A DNA stretch of 64,000 bases from Burkholderia sp052045245 (GTDB taxonomy: Bacteria > Pseudomonadota > Gammaproteobacteria > Burkholderiales > Burkholderiaceae). Of the stretch, positions 35,050-45,454 are shown in pieces (positions within the stretch are counted from its first letter, which is position 1; each line of letters begins with the position of its first letter). The stretch lies in NCBI RefSeq assembly GCF_052045245.1, contig NZ_JBQEON010000019.1:74969-138968 (forward strand), given 5' to 3'. The notes beneath the pieces are model-generated. The model did no database searches, was not told the DNA's origin, and worked only from the letters and a program-made list of their open reading frames with translations. The translations under genes and the position numbers were made by a program.

Positions 35050-35079
35050 AAAAACCCGCGGGGGACGCGGCGTCCCCCG
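35050..35079 (-). terminator. rho-independent terminator after the OprD-type porin gene
   Basis: On the minus strand GGGGGACG pairs with CGTCCCCC, followed by CGCGGGTTTTT. It lies 5 bases past the porin stop, closing the porin transcript. Confidence 0.8.
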
Positions 35080-35083
35080 TCGA

Positions 35084-36556
35084 TCAGAACGCGTGCAGCG
35101 GCACGTTCACGACCAGGCGATACTCCTTGTTGGTCGCGTCCGAGTAGTGAGCGGAACCGGTGTGCCACATCGCGATGAACGTGACCTTCGTGTCCTTCAG
35201 CTTGCCGCTCTGGAACGTGTACGACGGGATGAAGCCGAACTCGTGGTGACGGCCCTGCACCGGCGCGCCGTTGCTCCAGTAGATGCTCGACTTGCTCGGG
35301 TCGTTCGCGGCCCCAGCGCTGGCGTCCGCGCCCCAGCCCGTCACGCCCCAGACCATCGCCTTGAAGCCCGGCAGGCCCGCTTCCTTGCCGTAGAACGTAT
35401 AACGCAGCTGCAGCGATTTTTCGTGCGGCGCGTTGTAGTCGACGTCCATCGAGTTCGCCAGGAAGATGCCGTTCGTTTCGTTCAGGTAGTCGAAGAACTG
35501 GTCGCCGAGGATCTGCTGGTAGCCGAGCAACAGCTCGTGCGGACCGTGCTGCGCGGCCAGCGACAGGCTGTACGCGTTGTTGTCGATCTTGCCCTGCAGC
35601 GCGTCGCCCGTATCGTGCGTCGAGTAAACGTTACCAAAGCCGGTCCACTTGATCGACTTCGCATCGCCGATGCTGTGCTTCACCGACGCGTAGTACTGGT
35701 GCCACACGTCGTCGGCCTGGTTCGCGTACAGCGCGACTTCGCCGTTCGGCGCATAGTCCCACGTGCCGCCAACGTAGGTCAGGCGGTTGATGCGCGTGCC
35801 GCCGTATTGCGTCGTGAGGTTCGTGAGCGTCGTATGGCCGCGCGCGTCGTTCTTCGTGAAGCTGCCGGCTTCGAGCATCACGTTCTTGAATTCGTTGCTG
35901 ACGATCGTCGCACCGAGGAACGTCGGCGGCAGCGCACGGTTGTCGTGCTGCTCCATGAACGGGTTGTCGACGGCCTGCAGACCGTACTTGACCACCGTGT
36001 TCGAAATCCGTGCCTTCACGTCGTAGACGCCCGGATAGGCCCACGCGAGCTGATTCGAACCGCCGCCGCCCTTCGCGATGTGCACCATGCTGCCTGCGCC
36101 CGCGCCGCCGTCGAGCTTCAGCGCCGCATACAGCGACGCGTCGAAACCGATACCGATCAGGCCGGTCGTGAAGCCCGACTCGAAGTTCGCCATCGCGCCC
36201 TGGACCCACGCGTGACGATGCGGTCCGCCCTTGTTGTCGAGCGTGTCCGCATAGTTGCGGAACAGGAAGTTCAGATGGCTGTCGGCGATGAAGCCGTTCG
36301 ACTTCGACTGTGCCGACGGCTCGTCCGGCGGCGTGACGGCCTGCTGCGCCTCGGCGTTGACAATGGCGTTCGGGGTCATTGCCTGCGCAACCGACGTGAC
36401 CGCCCCCGCTGACGGCGCGGCCTGCGCGACCGTCAGCGGTGCGGGAGCTGCGTCGTCGGCGTGCGCGACGCCGGTCAGCGATACGCCGGCGAGCGCCGGG
36501 AGGCCCCATGCAAGCAGCATTCTCGATGCCGTCCCGATCGTCTTTTGCTTTTTCAT
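35084..36556 (-). CDS. OprD-family outer membrane porin
   Basis: A 490-residue exported protein (signal peptide to about residue 33, ending VAHADD). A Pro/Ala-rich linker is followed by an 18-strand-type porin domain beginning GFIADSHLNFLFRNYADTLD and ending with the aromatic strand EYRLVVNVPLHAF, as outer-membrane proteins do. OprD porins take up basic amino acids, peptides or aromatic acids. It follows oppF on the same strand after 159 bases, so it is probably the outer-membrane entry for the peptides handled by the Opp transporter. The ATG at 36556 (MKKQK) is preferred; one at 36562 is also in frame. Confidence 0.9.
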   Translation of the reverse strand: MKKQKTIGTASRMLLAWGLPALAGVSLTGVAHADDAAPAPLTVAQAAPSAGAVTSVAQAMTPNAIVNAEAQQAVTPPDEPSAQSKSNGFIADSHLNFLFRNYADTLDNKGGPHRHAWVQGAMANFESGFTTGLIGIGFDASLYAALKLDGGAGAGSMVHIAKGGGGSNQLAWAYPGVYDVKARISNTVVKYGLQAVDNPFMEQHDNRALPPTFLGATIVSNEFKNVMLEAGSFTKNDARGHTTLTNLTTQYGGTRINRLTYVGGTWDYAPNGEVALYANQADDVWHQYYASVKHSIGDAKSIKWTGFGNVYSTHDTGDALQGKIDNNAYSLSLAAQHGPHELLLGYQQILGDQFFDYLNETNGIFLANSMDVDYNAPHEKSLQLRYTFYGKEAGLPGFKAMVWGVTGWGADASAGAANDPSKSSIYWSNGAPVQGRHHEFGFIPSYTFQSGKLKDTKVTFIAMWHTGSAHYSDATNKEYRLVVNVPLHAF

Positions 36557-36715
36557 CGTCATTCTCGTCTTGTGTTGATGTCGTCCACGCCAGTTGCGAT
36601 CCGCTTCCGGCCCCCCGGCGAGCCCGGTTAAGGACGCGCCTTTTCCCGCGGCGCGAAGATCGTTCGCGCCGCACCCTACCCTGTTGACCTGCCTGGTTAT
36701 GTTTGCTGCGTCACT

Positions 36716-37752
36716 TCACGCCGCCACATCCGCCACACCCGCCCGGATGCACGCGACCCGCGCCGCCGAGCCGTGCCGCACTTCCGGCAGCGGCACGTCC
36801 CGCGCGCACGCGTCGATCGCGACCGGACAGCGCGTGCGGAACGCGCAGCCGGACGGCGGGTTGAGCGGCGACGGCATCTCGCCCGCCAGCAGCATCGGAC
36901 GGCGAGCACGCTCGCGCGCCGGCTCCGGCGTCGGCGCCGCATCGAGCAGCGCCTTCGTGTACGGGTGCTGCGGCACGCCGTACACGTCATGCCGCGTGCC
37001 GAACTCCATCACGCGGCCGAGATACATCACGAGCACGCGCTGGCTGATGGCCTTCACCACCGCCAGGTCGTGCGCGACGAACAGATAGGACAACGACAGT
37101 TCGCGTTGCAGATCGCGCAGCAGGTTCACGATCTGCGCCTGGATCGACACGTCGAGTGCCGACACGGGTTCGTCGCAGATCACGAGCTTCGGCTCGCCGA
37201 TCAGCGCACGCGCGATGCCGACGCGCTGGCACTGCCCGCCGGAGAATTCATGCGGGTAGCGCAGCAGGTGATGCGCGTTCAGGCCGACGCGCTCGAGCAT
37301 CGCGATCACGCGGCGCCGCACTTCGGTGCGGCCGAGGCCCGCGTGGTGCGTGACGAGCGGCTCCGCGACGACCTGTTCGATCGTCATGCGCGGATCGAGC
37401 GACGCGAGCGGATCCTGGAAGATCATCTGCACTTCGCGGCGCATCGCGGTGCCGCGCAGGTGATCGGGCGCGACGGCCTGGCCGCGCCAGCGCACCGTGC
37501 CGGCCGTCATCGGCACGAGGCCGATCAGCGCACGCGCGAGTGTCGACTTCCCGCAGCCCGACTCGCCGACGAGTCCGACCGTCTCGCCGCGCTTCACGTC
37601 GAACGACACGCCGTCGACCGCGCGCAGCGTGCCCTTCGGCGACCACGGATAGCCGCCGAGCGGCACCCGGAAATGCACCTTCAGATCCTCGACGGACAGC
37701 AACGTATCGCCCGTCGTGCCCGTCTCGCCGGCATGGCGGCGTTCATCGACGC

Positions 37753-37756
<4 letters not shown>
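36716..37756 (-). CDS. oppF: oligopeptide ABC transporter ATPase OppF
   Basis: A 346-residue ABC ATPase. Walker A GESGCGKST, signature FSGGQCQRVGIARAL and Walker B LVICDEPVSALD are in order, and the C-terminal oligopeptide-type extension has Cys-containing CAFRTRCPVAIDACARD. The ATG at 37756 overlaps the oppD stop by four bases (ATGA), so translation is coupled. It pairs with OppD as the energy unit of the peptide importer. Last opp gene; the porin gene follows. Confidence 0.93.
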
Positions 37757-38754
<998 letters not shown>

Positions 38755-38756
38755 CT

Positions 38757-39659
38757 TCAGCGATCCTTCGGGTCGAGCGCGTCACGCAGGCCGTCGCCAA
38801 CGAAGTTCACGCAGTAGAGCGTCACGCACAGCATGACGGCCGGTGCCAGCAGCAGCCACGGCATCGATTCCAGTTTCTGCGCGCCGTCCTGGATCAGCAC
38901 GCCCCAGCTCGTCATCGGCTCCTGCACGCCGAGGCCGAGGAACGACAGCACCGATTCGGTCAGCACGATGTTCGGCACCGACACGGTTGCGTACACCACG
39001 ACCACGCCGAGCAGGTTCGGCACGACGTGGCGCAGCACGATCGACGCCGGCGACACGCCGATCGCGCGCGCCGCGTCGACGAACTCGCGATTGCGCAGCG
39101 ACAGCGTCTGGCCGCGCACGACGCGCGCCATGTCGATCCACGAGAACGCGCTGATGGTCAGCACGACCAGCATGAACGAGCGGCCGAACAGGGTCATCAT
39201 CAGGATCGCGATCAGCAGGTACGGGATCGCGTACATCATGTCGACGACGCGCATCATCGCGGAATCGACACGGCCGCCCGCGAAGCCGGCGGTCGCACCC
39301 CACGCGACGCCGAACAGGCCGGACACCAGCGTGCCGAGCAGGCCGACCTCGATCGACACGCGCCCGCCGATCAGCGTGCGCACGAGCAGGTCGCGGCCGA
39401 GTTCGTCGGTGCCGAACCAGTGCTGGTTCGCGAGCGTCGGCGGCAGGCTGATCGAGCCCCAGTCGCTCGCGGCGGGATCGGCCGCGAGCAGCCACGGGCC
39501 GACGAAACACGCGAGCGTGATCAGCGCGAGCAGCACGAGGCTGAACACCGCCGCACGGTTGTGAAGGAAGCGCGCGAACGCGAGCTCGAGCGGCGAGCGC
39601 GAACGCGGCGGCGAGTCGGTCTGCACGGGCAGACTGACGACGGGAGTAGTCGGAGTCAT
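38757..39659 (-). CDS. oppC: oligopeptide ABC transporter permease OppC
   Basis: A 300-residue inner-membrane permease with six helices and the cytoplasmic EAA-type loop (EFVDAARAIGVSPASIVLRH) that docks the ATPases. The N-terminal extracytoplasmic segment with HWFGTDELGRDLLVRTLIGG is diagnostic for DppC/OppC. The frame is open to 39740, but the ATG at 39659 (MTPTTPVV) gives the usual length. It starts 13 bases after oppB. Confidence 0.93.
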   Translation of the reverse strand: MTPTTPVVSLPVQTDSPPRSRSPLELAFARFLHNRAAVFSLVLLALITLACFVGPWLLAADPAASDWGSISLPPTLANQHWFGTDELGRDLLVRTLIGGRVSIEVGLLGTLVSGLFGVAWGATAGFAGGRVDSAMMRVVDMMYAIPYLLIAILMMTLFGRSFMLVVLTISAFSWIDMARVVRGQTLSLRNREFVDAARAIGVSPASIVLRHVVPNLLGVVVVYATVSVPNIVLTESVLSFLGLGVQEPMTSWGVLIQDGAQKLESMPWLLLAPAVMLCVTLYCVNFVGDGLRDALDPKDR

Positions 39660-39672
39660 CGCGGTGCCTCGC

Positions 39673-40611
39673 TCAATAACGGATGCGCGGATCGAGCCAC
39701 GCGTACGCGAGGTCGACCAGCAGGTTGAACAGCACGGCACAGACGGTCGTCAGCACGACGAGGCCGAGCACCAGCGTGTAGTCGCGGTTGATTGCGCCGT
39801 TCACGACGAGCTGCCCGAGCCCCGGCAGCGCGAACACCGATTCGGTGACGACGGCCGCCGTGATCGACGAGATGCAGACCGTGCCGAACAGCGACACGAC
39901 CGGCATCAGCGCGGGCTTGAGCGCGTGACGCAGCACGATCGTCGAACCCGGCAGGCCCTTCGCGCGCGCGGTGCGGATGTAGTTGCTCGACAGCGTCTCG
40001 ATCATCGAGCCGCGCATCACGCGTGCGAGCAGCGACACGTTGATGAGGGTCAGCAGCACGATCGGCAGCAGCCGGTACCGCCAGCCGCCATCGCCCCAGC
40101 CGCCGGCCGGCAGCCAGCCGTTGCCGGCCGACGTCTTCAGCAGGATCGCGAAGATCCAGACCAGCACCGGGCCGAGCACGAACGGCGGCACGACGTTGCC
40201 GAAGTTGCCGATCAGCATCACGAAGCGGTCGATCAGGCTGTCGCGGCGCACGGCCGCGACGGTGCCGAGCAGCACGCCGAACCCGATCGAGATCGGGATC
40301 GACACGCCGCCCACGCCGAGACTCACGGGCAGCGCCTTCTTCACGAGATCGTTCACCGACCAGTCGACGTAGCGGAACGACGGGCCGAGATCGCCGTGCA
40401 GCAGCGAACCGAGATACAGCAGGTACTGCTTCCACAGCGGCTCGTCGAGGTGGTACTTCGCGTTCAGGTTCGCGAGCGTCGCCGCGGACAGCTGCTTCTC
40501 CGTATCGAACGGACCGCCGGGCGTGAAATGCAGCAGCAGGTAGCAGACGGTGATGACGGCGAGAATCGTCGGCACCGCCCACAACGTGCGTCTCAGTGCG
40601 TAGGCCAGCAT
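39673..40611 (-). CDS. oppB: oligopeptide ABC transporter permease OppB
   Basis: A 312-residue permease starting MLAYALRRTLWAVPTILAVI, the standard first helix of OppB/DppB proteins. The EAA-type loop is YIRTARAKGLPGSTIVLRHA, and PFVLGPVLVWIFAILL and FALPGLGQLVVNGAINRDYT are typical. It forms the translocation pore with OppC. Eleven bases separate it from oppA. Confidence 0.94.
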   Translation of the reverse strand: MLAYALRRTLWAVPTILAVITVCYLLLHFTPGGPFDTEKQLSAATLANLNAKYHLDEPLWKQYLLYLGSLLHGDLGPSFRYVDWSVNDLVKKALPVSLGVGGVSIPISIGFGVLLGTVAAVRRDSLIDRFVMLIGNFGNVVPPFVLGPVLVWIFAILLKTSAGNGWLPAGGWGDGGWRYRLLPIVLLTLINVSLLARVMRGSMIETLSSNYIRTARAKGLPGSTIVLRHALKPALMPVVSLFGTVCISSITAAVVTESVFALPGLGQLVVNGAINRDYTLVLGLVVLTTVCAVLFNLLVDLAYAWLDPRIRY

Positions 40612-40622
40612 GATCGCTCCGC

Positions 40623-42233
40623 TCAGTGCTTGATCAGGTACATGTCCTGCGAAGCACGCATGTCGATCACGTTCTTCAGCGAATAGCCGCCCACGTAGGG
40701 CTTCACGAGACGGTCGGCCGAGTACTGGAACAGCGGCACCATCGGCGTGTCGTTCATCGCCATGTCGTGCGCCTGCGTGAGCAGCGCGGCGCGCGCCTTG
40801 TCGTCGAGCTTCTGGTTGCCGTCTTCGACGAGCGTGTCCATCTGCTTGTTGCAGTAGCCGACGGTGTTCTGCGAGCTGCCGCAGCGGATCAGGTCGAAGA
40901 AGGTCATCGCGTCGTTGTAGTCGGCGAACCAGCCGTCGCGCGCGATCTGCACCTTGCCGTCATGCCGCTCCTTCATCAGCACCTTGAACTCGACGTTCTC
41001 GAGCCTGGTGTTGATGCCGAGCTTCGTGCGCCACTCCGATGCGGTGAACAGGGCGACCTTCTTGTGCAGGTCGTTGGTGTTGTACGTGAGCGTGAACGAC
41101 AGCGGCTTCGCGTCCGAGTAGCCGGCCTGCTTCAGCAGGTCCTTCGCGGTCGCGACGCGCTTGGCCATCGGCCACGACGCCCATTCCGGCGTGAACGGCT
41201 GCACGCCCTTCGTGCCGTTCGGCATCAGCCCGTACATCGGCTTCTCGCCGGCCTGCGTGAGCTTCGACGTCAGCACGTCGCGATCGATCACCATCGACAG
41301 CGCCTGGCGCACGCGCTTGTCCTTCAGCGCCGCGTCGCTGTTGTTCAGGTAGTAGTAGTAGGTCGCGAGCTGCAGGCCCGGGCGCAGTTCGCCGCCGAAC
41401 TGCTTGCTGACCTGCTGGAAGATGCCCGACGGGATCGAGTAGCTGTAGTCGATCTGGCCGGCCTGGTACATGCGCATCGCCGTTTCATCGCTTTCGATCG
41501 GCAGGTACGTGACCTTGTTGATCACGACCTTCGACGCGTTCCAGTACTTCGCGTCCTTGGTCGCGACGATGCGGTTGTTCGGCTGCCAGTCGGCGAGCTG
41601 GTACGCGCCGTTGCTGACGATGTTGCCGGGGCGCGTCCATGCGTCGCCGAACTTCGCGACGGTGTCCTTGTTCACCGGTGCGAGCGGCGCCATCGCGGTC
41701 AGCTCGGGGAAGAACGCGACCGGCACGTCGGTCGTCACTTCCAGCGTGTACGGGTCGACCGCGCGCACGGCGAGCGTCGACGGTGCGGCCTTGCCGGCGA
41801 TGATGTCCTTCGAGTTCTTGATGAACTCGACGAGGATCGTGTACTTCGAGCCCGTCTTCGGATCGACGAGGCGCTGCCACGAATAAACGAAATCGGCGGC
41901 CGTCACCGGCTGGCCGTTGCTCCACTTCGCGTCGTGGCGCAGCTTGAAGATCCACGTCTGCGGCGCCTTGCGCTCCCACGACAGTGCGACGCCCGGCACG
42001 ACCTGGCCGGCCGCGTCGATGCGGGCGAGCCCTTCGAACAGGTCGAGGCCGATCGTGTTGCCGGTCCACGATTCGATGTGCGCCGGATCGAGCGACTCGA
42101 CTTCGGCGGGCACCTGGCGCGTCAGGTCCTGCTGAGGAGCGAGCGCGACGTTCGACGGAACGTTCACGGCGTGAGCGGCGGGCGTCAGGGCGAGCGCGGC
42201 CAGCACGGCCGACATGGCATGCAAGGATTTCAT
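40623..42233 (-). CDS. oppA: oligopeptide-binding protein OppA
   Basis: A 536-residue periplasmic binding protein of family 5 with a signal peptide (MKSLHAMSAVLAALALTPAA, cleavage after AHA). VTAADFVYSWQRLVDPKTGS, ESLDPAHIESWTGNTIGLDL and the C-terminal MVPLFQYSADRLVKPYVGGY follow OppA/MppA rather than DppA. It captures peptides for OppBCDF and is first in the operon. A 178-bp leader with an imperfect inverted repeat (42352-42404) lies between it and the XRE-cupin regulator gene upstream on the same strand. Confidence 0.93.
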   Translation of the reverse strand: MKSLHAMSAVLAALALTPAAHAVNVPSNVALAPQQDLTRQVPAEVESLDPAHIESWTGNTIGLDLFEGLARIDAAGQVVPGVALSWERKAPQTWIFKLRHDAKWSNGQPVTAADFVYSWQRLVDPKTGSKYTILVEFIKNSKDIIAGKAAPSTLAVRAVDPYTLEVTTDVPVAFFPELTAMAPLAPVNKDTVAKFGDAWTRPGNIVSNGAYQLADWQPNNRIVATKDAKYWNASKVVINKVTYLPIESDETAMRMYQAGQIDYSYSIPSGIFQQVSKQFGGELRPGLQLATYYYYLNNSDAALKDKRVRQALSMVIDRDVLTSKLTQAGEKPMYGLMPNGTKGVQPFTPEWASWPMAKRVATAKDLLKQAGYSDAKPLSFTLTYNTNDLHKKVALFTASEWRTKLGINTRLENVEFKVLMKERHDGKVQIARDGWFADYNDAMTFFDLIRCGSSQNTVGYCNKQMDTLVEDGNQKLDDKARAALLTQAHDMAMNDTPMVPLFQYSADRLVKPYVGGYSLKNVIDMRASQDMYLIKH

Positions 42234-42351
42234 CGTGGCAGTCTTGAGAAGGTTGTTCGGTGTGCGTCGCGCGGCGAATGCCGCGGCTTACGCGTGAGAC
42301 GCTGACGGGTACAGCGATTGAGGAGGCCCGTGATTCTCGTATTGCATCTTA

Positions 42352-42404
42352 GTATTCCTTACGTTCATTTCGACAGGCATCCCGTCGAAGAAACGAAGGA
42401 ATAC
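42352..42404. promoter_or_regulatory. imperfect inverted repeat upstream of oppA
   Basis: GTATTCCTTACGTT-type left arm (42352-42374) mirrors the right arm ending AAGGAATAC (42384-42404) with a 9-base centre. It lies between the XRE-cupin stop and oppA. It could be an operator for that regulator, or an attenuator or terminator stem; no T run follows on the minus strand. Confidence 0.5.
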
Positions 42405-42411
42405 CCGTGCG

Positions 42412-42990
42412 TTAGAACAGTCGCGGCGTACCGACCCAGACCACCACCGACTCGATCTTCGCGGTGTTGACCCAGCTGTGCGGGACCGTCGACTGATAGT
42501 GCGAACTGTCGCCGGCCTGCAGGACGAACGTCTTGCCTTCCAGCGTCAGCGACACTTCCCCTTCAATCACGTACAGGAATTCCTCTCCTGCATGTGTCGT
42601 CACCTCCGACCGCTTCTGCCCCGGCGGCATCCGCACGAGGATCGCCTCGAGCTGACGCCCTTCGGTCACGTTCGTCAGCCTCGCGAACAGGTTCGCCGAA
42701 TCGGCGAATCCGAAGAAGCGCAACTGCTCGCCCCTGCAGACCGAGCGTTCCTCGCTCGGCGTATCCACGAAGTACTGCACCGTCACACCGAGCGCCTGTG
42801 CGATACCGGCCAGCGACGTCAACGACGGCGACGCGAGCCCGCGCTCGACTTGAGACAGAAACGGCTTCGAAATCCCCGCGGCGGTAGCGGTGTCGTCGAG
42901 CGTGCGCTTCAGTCGTTGGCGCAACGCGCGAATCTTGCTGCCGAGTGCGACAGCGTCTGCCGATCGCGAGTTTTCAGTGGGGGGAACCAT
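42412..42990 (-). CDS. XRE-cupin transcriptional regulator
   Basis: A 192-residue regulator. The N-terminal HTH_3 domain spans about 15-75 (LGSKIRALRQRLKRTLDDTA, GISKPFLSQVERGLASPSLT) and the C-terminal cupin domain about 110-190 (THAGEEFLYVIEGEVSLTLE, GDSSHYQSTVPHSW), which usually binds an amino-acid- or polyamine-like ligand. Next to oppABCDF and opposite a POT peptide permease, it is the likely regulator of peptide uptake. Start: ATG at 42990 (MVPPTE) preferred; TTG at 43014 is in frame, neither with a good ribosome binding site. Confidence 0.9.
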   Translation of the reverse strand: MVPPTENSRSADAVALGSKIRALRQRLKRTLDDTATAAGISKPFLSQVERGLASPSLTSLAGIAQALGVTVQYFVDTPSEERSVCRGEQLRFFGFADSANLFARLTNVTEGRQLEAILVRMPPGQKRSEVTTHAGEEFLYVIEGEVSLTLEGKTFVLQAGDSSHYQSTVPHSWVNTAKIESVVVWVGTPRLF

Positions 42991-43491
42991 AGCAGGCCGA
43001 AAAGTGGTCGTCAAAAAATGTTTGATGGAAAGTAACTAAGTTAATTCGAGATAGCTTAATCTTCGGGTTCGCACACGTCTTCGGTGTTGAGCCCGGTGCA
43101 CTAAACAGGGCCCGAAGCGAGCGAAACGACGCGCTATCTTGCCAGACTCGCCGGCTTCACAGGCAAGCTGCAAGCGGCTCTCCGGGAATCTGCGGAGAAC
43201 GGGCGCAAAGCTTACAAATAAATGATGAGACAAATGTTCCTGAAAGCTGCTGCCATATCGGGAGTTTCCCTGAGTGGCGCGGACCTGACGCACCGGACCG
43301 GCAAACGTTACCATTCGCGCGCCGGTCGGGGCCGCGCCCCGCCTCGCCAGGCGGAGTCCGACCCCGGCCCGGGCTAACCCGCCCGACCGCTCCATCGCCG
43401 ACGCAAAGCCTACCCGGCCATCGTGCTCCGGCGCCAGTTCGACCCCCAAAAGGCGACGCGCGATCCGCGCCGTCCGTTTCAGACGAGATTG
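42991..43491. promoter_or_regulatory. divergent promoter region between the XRE-cupin and POT genes
   Basis: 501 bp without a gene. It has TAACTAAGTTA (43033-43043), a perfect 5-1-5 palindrome 43 bp before the regulator ATG, a likely autoregulatory site. AT-rich patches near 43210-43230 may hold the POT promoter. Nothing else is evident. Confidence 0.45.
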
Positions 43492-45015
43492 ATGATGCAC
43501 GCACCTGTTTCACAAACCCGATCGTTTACGACGGTCTTCCTCATCGAAATGTGGGAGCGCTTCGGCTACTACGGCATGGCCGCGCTCCTGGTCCTCTTCA
43601 TGGTCGACCGGCTCGGTTTCACCGATAGCCATGCGAACCTGACCTGGGGCGCGTTTACCGCGCTCGTCTACGCGTCGCCGTCGATCGGCGGCTGGATCGG
43701 CGACAAGGTGCTCGGCGCCCGTCGCACGATGATCATCGGCGCGGCCGTGCTGTGCGCCGGCTACGTGATGCTGGCGGTCCCGAACGACGCGCTCGCATAC
43801 ATGTATGCGTCGCTCGGCGTGATCGTCGTCGGCAACGGCCTGTTCAAGGCCAACGCGGCGAACCTCGTGCGCCGCATCTACGAAGGCGACGATGCGCGCA
43901 TCGACAGCGCATTCACGATCTACTACATGGCGGTCAACATCGGCTCGACCGTGTCGATGCTCGCGACGCCGTGGATCAAGGATCACTGGGGCTGGCACAC
44001 CGCATTCGCGGTCTGCGCCGCCGGCATGCTGCTCGCGATCCTGAACTTCATGCTGATGCACCGCACGCTCGCGCACATCGGCTCGCAGCCCGACGACCAG
44101 CCGATCCGCTGGAAGCGCCTCGGCGGCGTGGTGGCAGGCGGTGTCGCGCTCGCGCTGATCACGCTGTACGTGCTGCAGCACAAGCAGCTCGCGGTCGCGA
44201 GCGTGTGGACGGCAGCGTTCGCGATCCTCGCGATCTTCGCGTACATGATCGCGAAGTCGGAGCGTTCGGAGCGCGCGGGCCTGATCGCGGCGCTCGTGCT
44301 GATCGGCCAGGTGATTCTGTTCTTCATCTTCTACGTGCAGATGTCGACGTCGTTGACGCTGTTCGCACTGCGCAACGTCGATCCGCGCTTCATCCTGTTC
44401 GGCACGACGCTGTTCACGTGGAGCGCCGCGCAGTTCCAGGCACTGAACCCGATCTGGATCATGATGCTGAGCCCGGTGCTCGTGTGGATCTACAACGCGT
44501 TCTCGAAGAGCGGCCGTGACCTGCCGGTCGCCGCGAAGTACGCGTTCGGCTTCGGCGCGGTGGCCGCCGGCTACCTGGTGTTCACGATCAGCGGCCGCTA
44601 CGCGGTGGACGGCCGCGTGTCGTCGTGGTTCATGGTGTGGGGCTACGGCCTCTACTCGCTCGGCGAACTGCTGGTGAGCGGCCTCGGCCTCGCGATGATC
44701 GCCCGCTACGTGCCGGCGCGCATGAGCGGCTTCATGATGGGTGCGTATTTCGTCGCGACGGGTGTGTCGCAGTATCTCGGCAGCGTCGTCGCGAACTTCG
44801 CGCAGATGCCGTCGCACGACCTGCCGGCCACCGAATCGCTGCCGCTGTACCTGTCGCTGTTCGAGAAGCTCGGCTGGCTCGCCGCGATCGGCATGCTGCT
44901 CGCGCTGCTGCTGCTGCCGATGATGAACCGCCTGTCGCGCCAGCATCAGCGTTGCGCGGAAGCGCGCCGCGAGGAAGAAGCCGGTCAGGCGCCGGCACTG
45001 GCCTCGGCACAGTAA
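43492..45015 (+). CDS. POT/PTR-family peptide:proton symporter
   Basis: A 507-residue permease with about 14 helices. The proton-coupling motif ExxER is present in helix 1 (EMWERFGYYG, Glu 19, Glu 22, Arg 23), followed by the family stretches GGWIGDKVLGARRTMIIGA and the central FTIYYMAVNIGS. POT proteins import di- and tripeptides. It complements the ATP-driven Opp system encoded just upstream on the other strand. I use the ATG at 43492 (MMHAPVS); the frame is open from 43423. Confidence 0.93.
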   Translation: MMHAPVSQTRSFTTVFLIEMWERFGYYGMAALLVLFMVDRLGFTDSHANLTWGAFTALVYASPSIGGWIGDKVLGARRTMIIGAAVLCAGYVMLAVPNDALAYMYASLGVIVVGNGLFKANAANLVRRIYEGDDARIDSAFTIYYMAVNIGSTVSMLATPWIKDHWGWHTAFAVCAAGMLLAILNFMLMHRTLAHIGSQPDDQPIRWKRLGGVVAGGVALALITLYVLQHKQLAVASVWTAAFAILAIFAYMIAKSERSERAGLIAALVLIGQVILFFIFYVQMSTSLTLFALRNVDPRFILFGTTLFTWSAAQFQALNPIWIMMLSPVLVWIYNAFSKSGRDLPVAAKYAFGFGAVAAGYLVFTISGRYAVDGRVSSWFMVWGYGLYSLGELLVSGLGLAMIARYVPARMSGFMMGAYFVATGVSQYLGSVVANFAQMPSHDLPATESLPLYLSLFEKLGWLAAIGMLLALLLLPMMNRLSRQHQRCAEARREEEAGQAPALASAQ

Positions 45016-45135
45016 GTACTATCCCTCGGCGTGCGGCCTGCACGCCACATTCTCCCGCCGGCGCGGCCAGCACGTCCTACACTGGTTGCAACGGCGCATC
45101 CGCTTCGACGCGATGCGCACTGGCGGGAGACGCTC

Positions 45136-45342
45136 ATGAAAAGCAAAACGACTCGGCTCTTGAGGATACTGTCGGACATCCGGCACGCGCAGCGCTGCAC
45201 CGCATTGCGCGCCGCCCGGGCCGCGGCCGAAGCCGACGCGGTGCTCGCGCAGCAGGACGATCCGAAGTCCGACGAACCCGACGACGCCGAATCCGACGAC
45301 GCGACCACCGCCCCCCGCTCCCGTATCGGCTCACCTCACTGA
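45136..45342 (+). CDS. small protein with acidic tail, 68 aa
   Basis: A 68-residue protein with a basic start (MKSKTTRLLRILSDIRHAQR), an Ala/Arg-rich helix and an acidic stretch (DDPKSDEPDDAESDD). GGGAGA lies upstream of the ATG. The last codons contain a perfect match to one unit of the 23-bp array (45318-45335). No family recognised. The composition could suit a small nucleic-acid or protein-binding peptide, but this is not supported further. Confidence 0.6.
   Translation: MKSKTTRLLRILSDIRHAQRCTALRAARAAAEADAVLAQQDDPKSDEPDDAESDDATTAPRSRIGSPH
45318..45335 (+). repeat. isolated copy of the 18-bp array motif
   Basis: CTCCCGTATCGGCTCACC, identical in all 18 bases to array unit 10 at 24332. It lies in sense orientation inside the last codons of the small acidic-tail gene and ends seven bases before its stop codon ends. 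Confidence 0.9.
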
Positions 45343-45382
45343 CCGCATCGACGCCGCGCGGCACCGTGCGTGCCGCTCGTCT

Positions 45383-45446
45383 GCCTTTCCGCCTTTCCGC
45401 CTTTCCGCCTTTCCGCCTTTCCGCCTTTCCCGCTTTCCCGCTTTCC
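45383..45446. repeat. 8-bp tandem repeat, eight copies
   Basis: Six perfect copies of GCCTTTCC (45383-45430) followed by two of CGCTTTCC (45431-45446). It is pyrimidine-rich on the plus strand and lies eight bases downstream of the opgC stop on the minus strand. Length variation between strains is likely; it does not enter a reading frame. Confidence 0.93.
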
Positions 45447-45454
45447 CGCGCCGC

